A stretch of 64,000 nt of DNA from Climacium dendroides (Eukaryota > Streptophyta > Bryopsida > Hypnales > Climaciaceae): assembly GCA_950106755.1 (NCBI GenBank), contig OX467084.1, positions 1,984,001 to 2,048,000 on the forward strand. Reading direction: 5' to 3'. A model generated the notes under the pieces. The model was not told the DNA's origin, made no database searches, and saw nothing but the letters and a program-made list of their open reading frames with translations. The translations under genes were made by a program, and so were the position numbers. Below are positions 63,848-64,000 of this stretch, in pieces; within the stretch, counting starts at the first letter, position 1, and the number at the start of each line of letters is the position of its first letter.

Positions 63848-64000
63848 CTGCATGACGTAAAGCGCAGGTAAGTATTCCGAACTCTGCTGGACAAGAAAGA
63901 CGTCCCAAGAGATAACAAGAAATCTTTCAAGCAATTTAGTTCCAATCCAGCTCTCCAGATACGTTGATGGCTACAACCTTGAGTCTCCCTCTATTCACAA

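Noticed and set aside
63848..64000. Further upstream FabG exon at the window edge
   Set aside because: A minus-strand stretch reading VVAINVSG resembles an SDR segment, but a stop follows soon after and the expected LTGVF block is missing; more likely intron.

Overview
The window is nuclear DNA of a land plant. Genes are split by GT-AG introns. The recognisable proteins are plant types: peroxisomal glycolate oxidase ending in a PTS1 tripeptide, plastid-type FabG, a Dr1/NC2-beta histone-fold protein and NOP53. A telo-box lies before the NOP53 gene. Most of the rest is very AT-rich DNA full of degraded plant-type DNA transposons (CACTA, MULE, hAT-like, foldback MITEs). Compact GC-richer genes in a very AT-rich matrix suggest a bryophyte-grade genome, perhaps a moss, but nothing here proves the lineage.

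Layout. 1-10.5 kb is a gene graveyard. It holds a foldback element, a broken PQQ-propeller (polyvinyl-alcohol-dehydrogenase-like) gene whose probable last exon was split by a 655-bp CACTA element with a GTA target duplication, and a decayed but intron-retaining S-adenosylmethionine-carrier pseudogene that ends at a hAT-like MITE. At 12.6-16.4 kb a 3.8-kb CACTA-type element with a GAA target duplication carries exon fragments of importin-alpha and of a plastid ClpR/ClpP-type subunit, plus at least one clean unassigned exon, all on the minus strand; this fits a Pack-CACTA (gene-capturing) element. At 16.8-20.2 kb lies a degenerate MULE transposase with an intron and a SWIM zinc finger. From 20 to 38 kb there is no convincing gene, only foldbacks, twin hairpins, tandem repeats and a dispersed repeat family, two copies of which form a large inverted pair at 35-37 kb.

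Intact genes: glycolate oxidase (39.7-43.1 kb, 10 coding exons, 367 aa), an AT-rich Dr1-like gene (45.2-46.9 kb, 5 exons, 184 aa) with a perfect 150-bp palindromic CACTA-like MITE in intron 2 and a tandem duplication in its last exon, an intronless NOP53 gene (53.7-54.9 kb, 407 aa) with a second copy of the hAT-like MITE just upstream, and the 3' part of a plastid FabG on the minus strand (62.9-63.9 kb, cut by the window end). At 57.4-58.3 kb there is a minisatellite-like region folded into several inverted repeats.

The intact genes have no evident functional link: photorespiration, transcription repression, 60S ribosome maturation and plastid fatty acid synthesis. The most interesting feature is the Pack-CACTA element, followed by a 273-bp inverted-repeat element enclosing a coding-looking fragment, the perfect palindrome in the Dr1-like gene, and the MITE pair. 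All family assignments come from reading translations by eye; no database search was possible.
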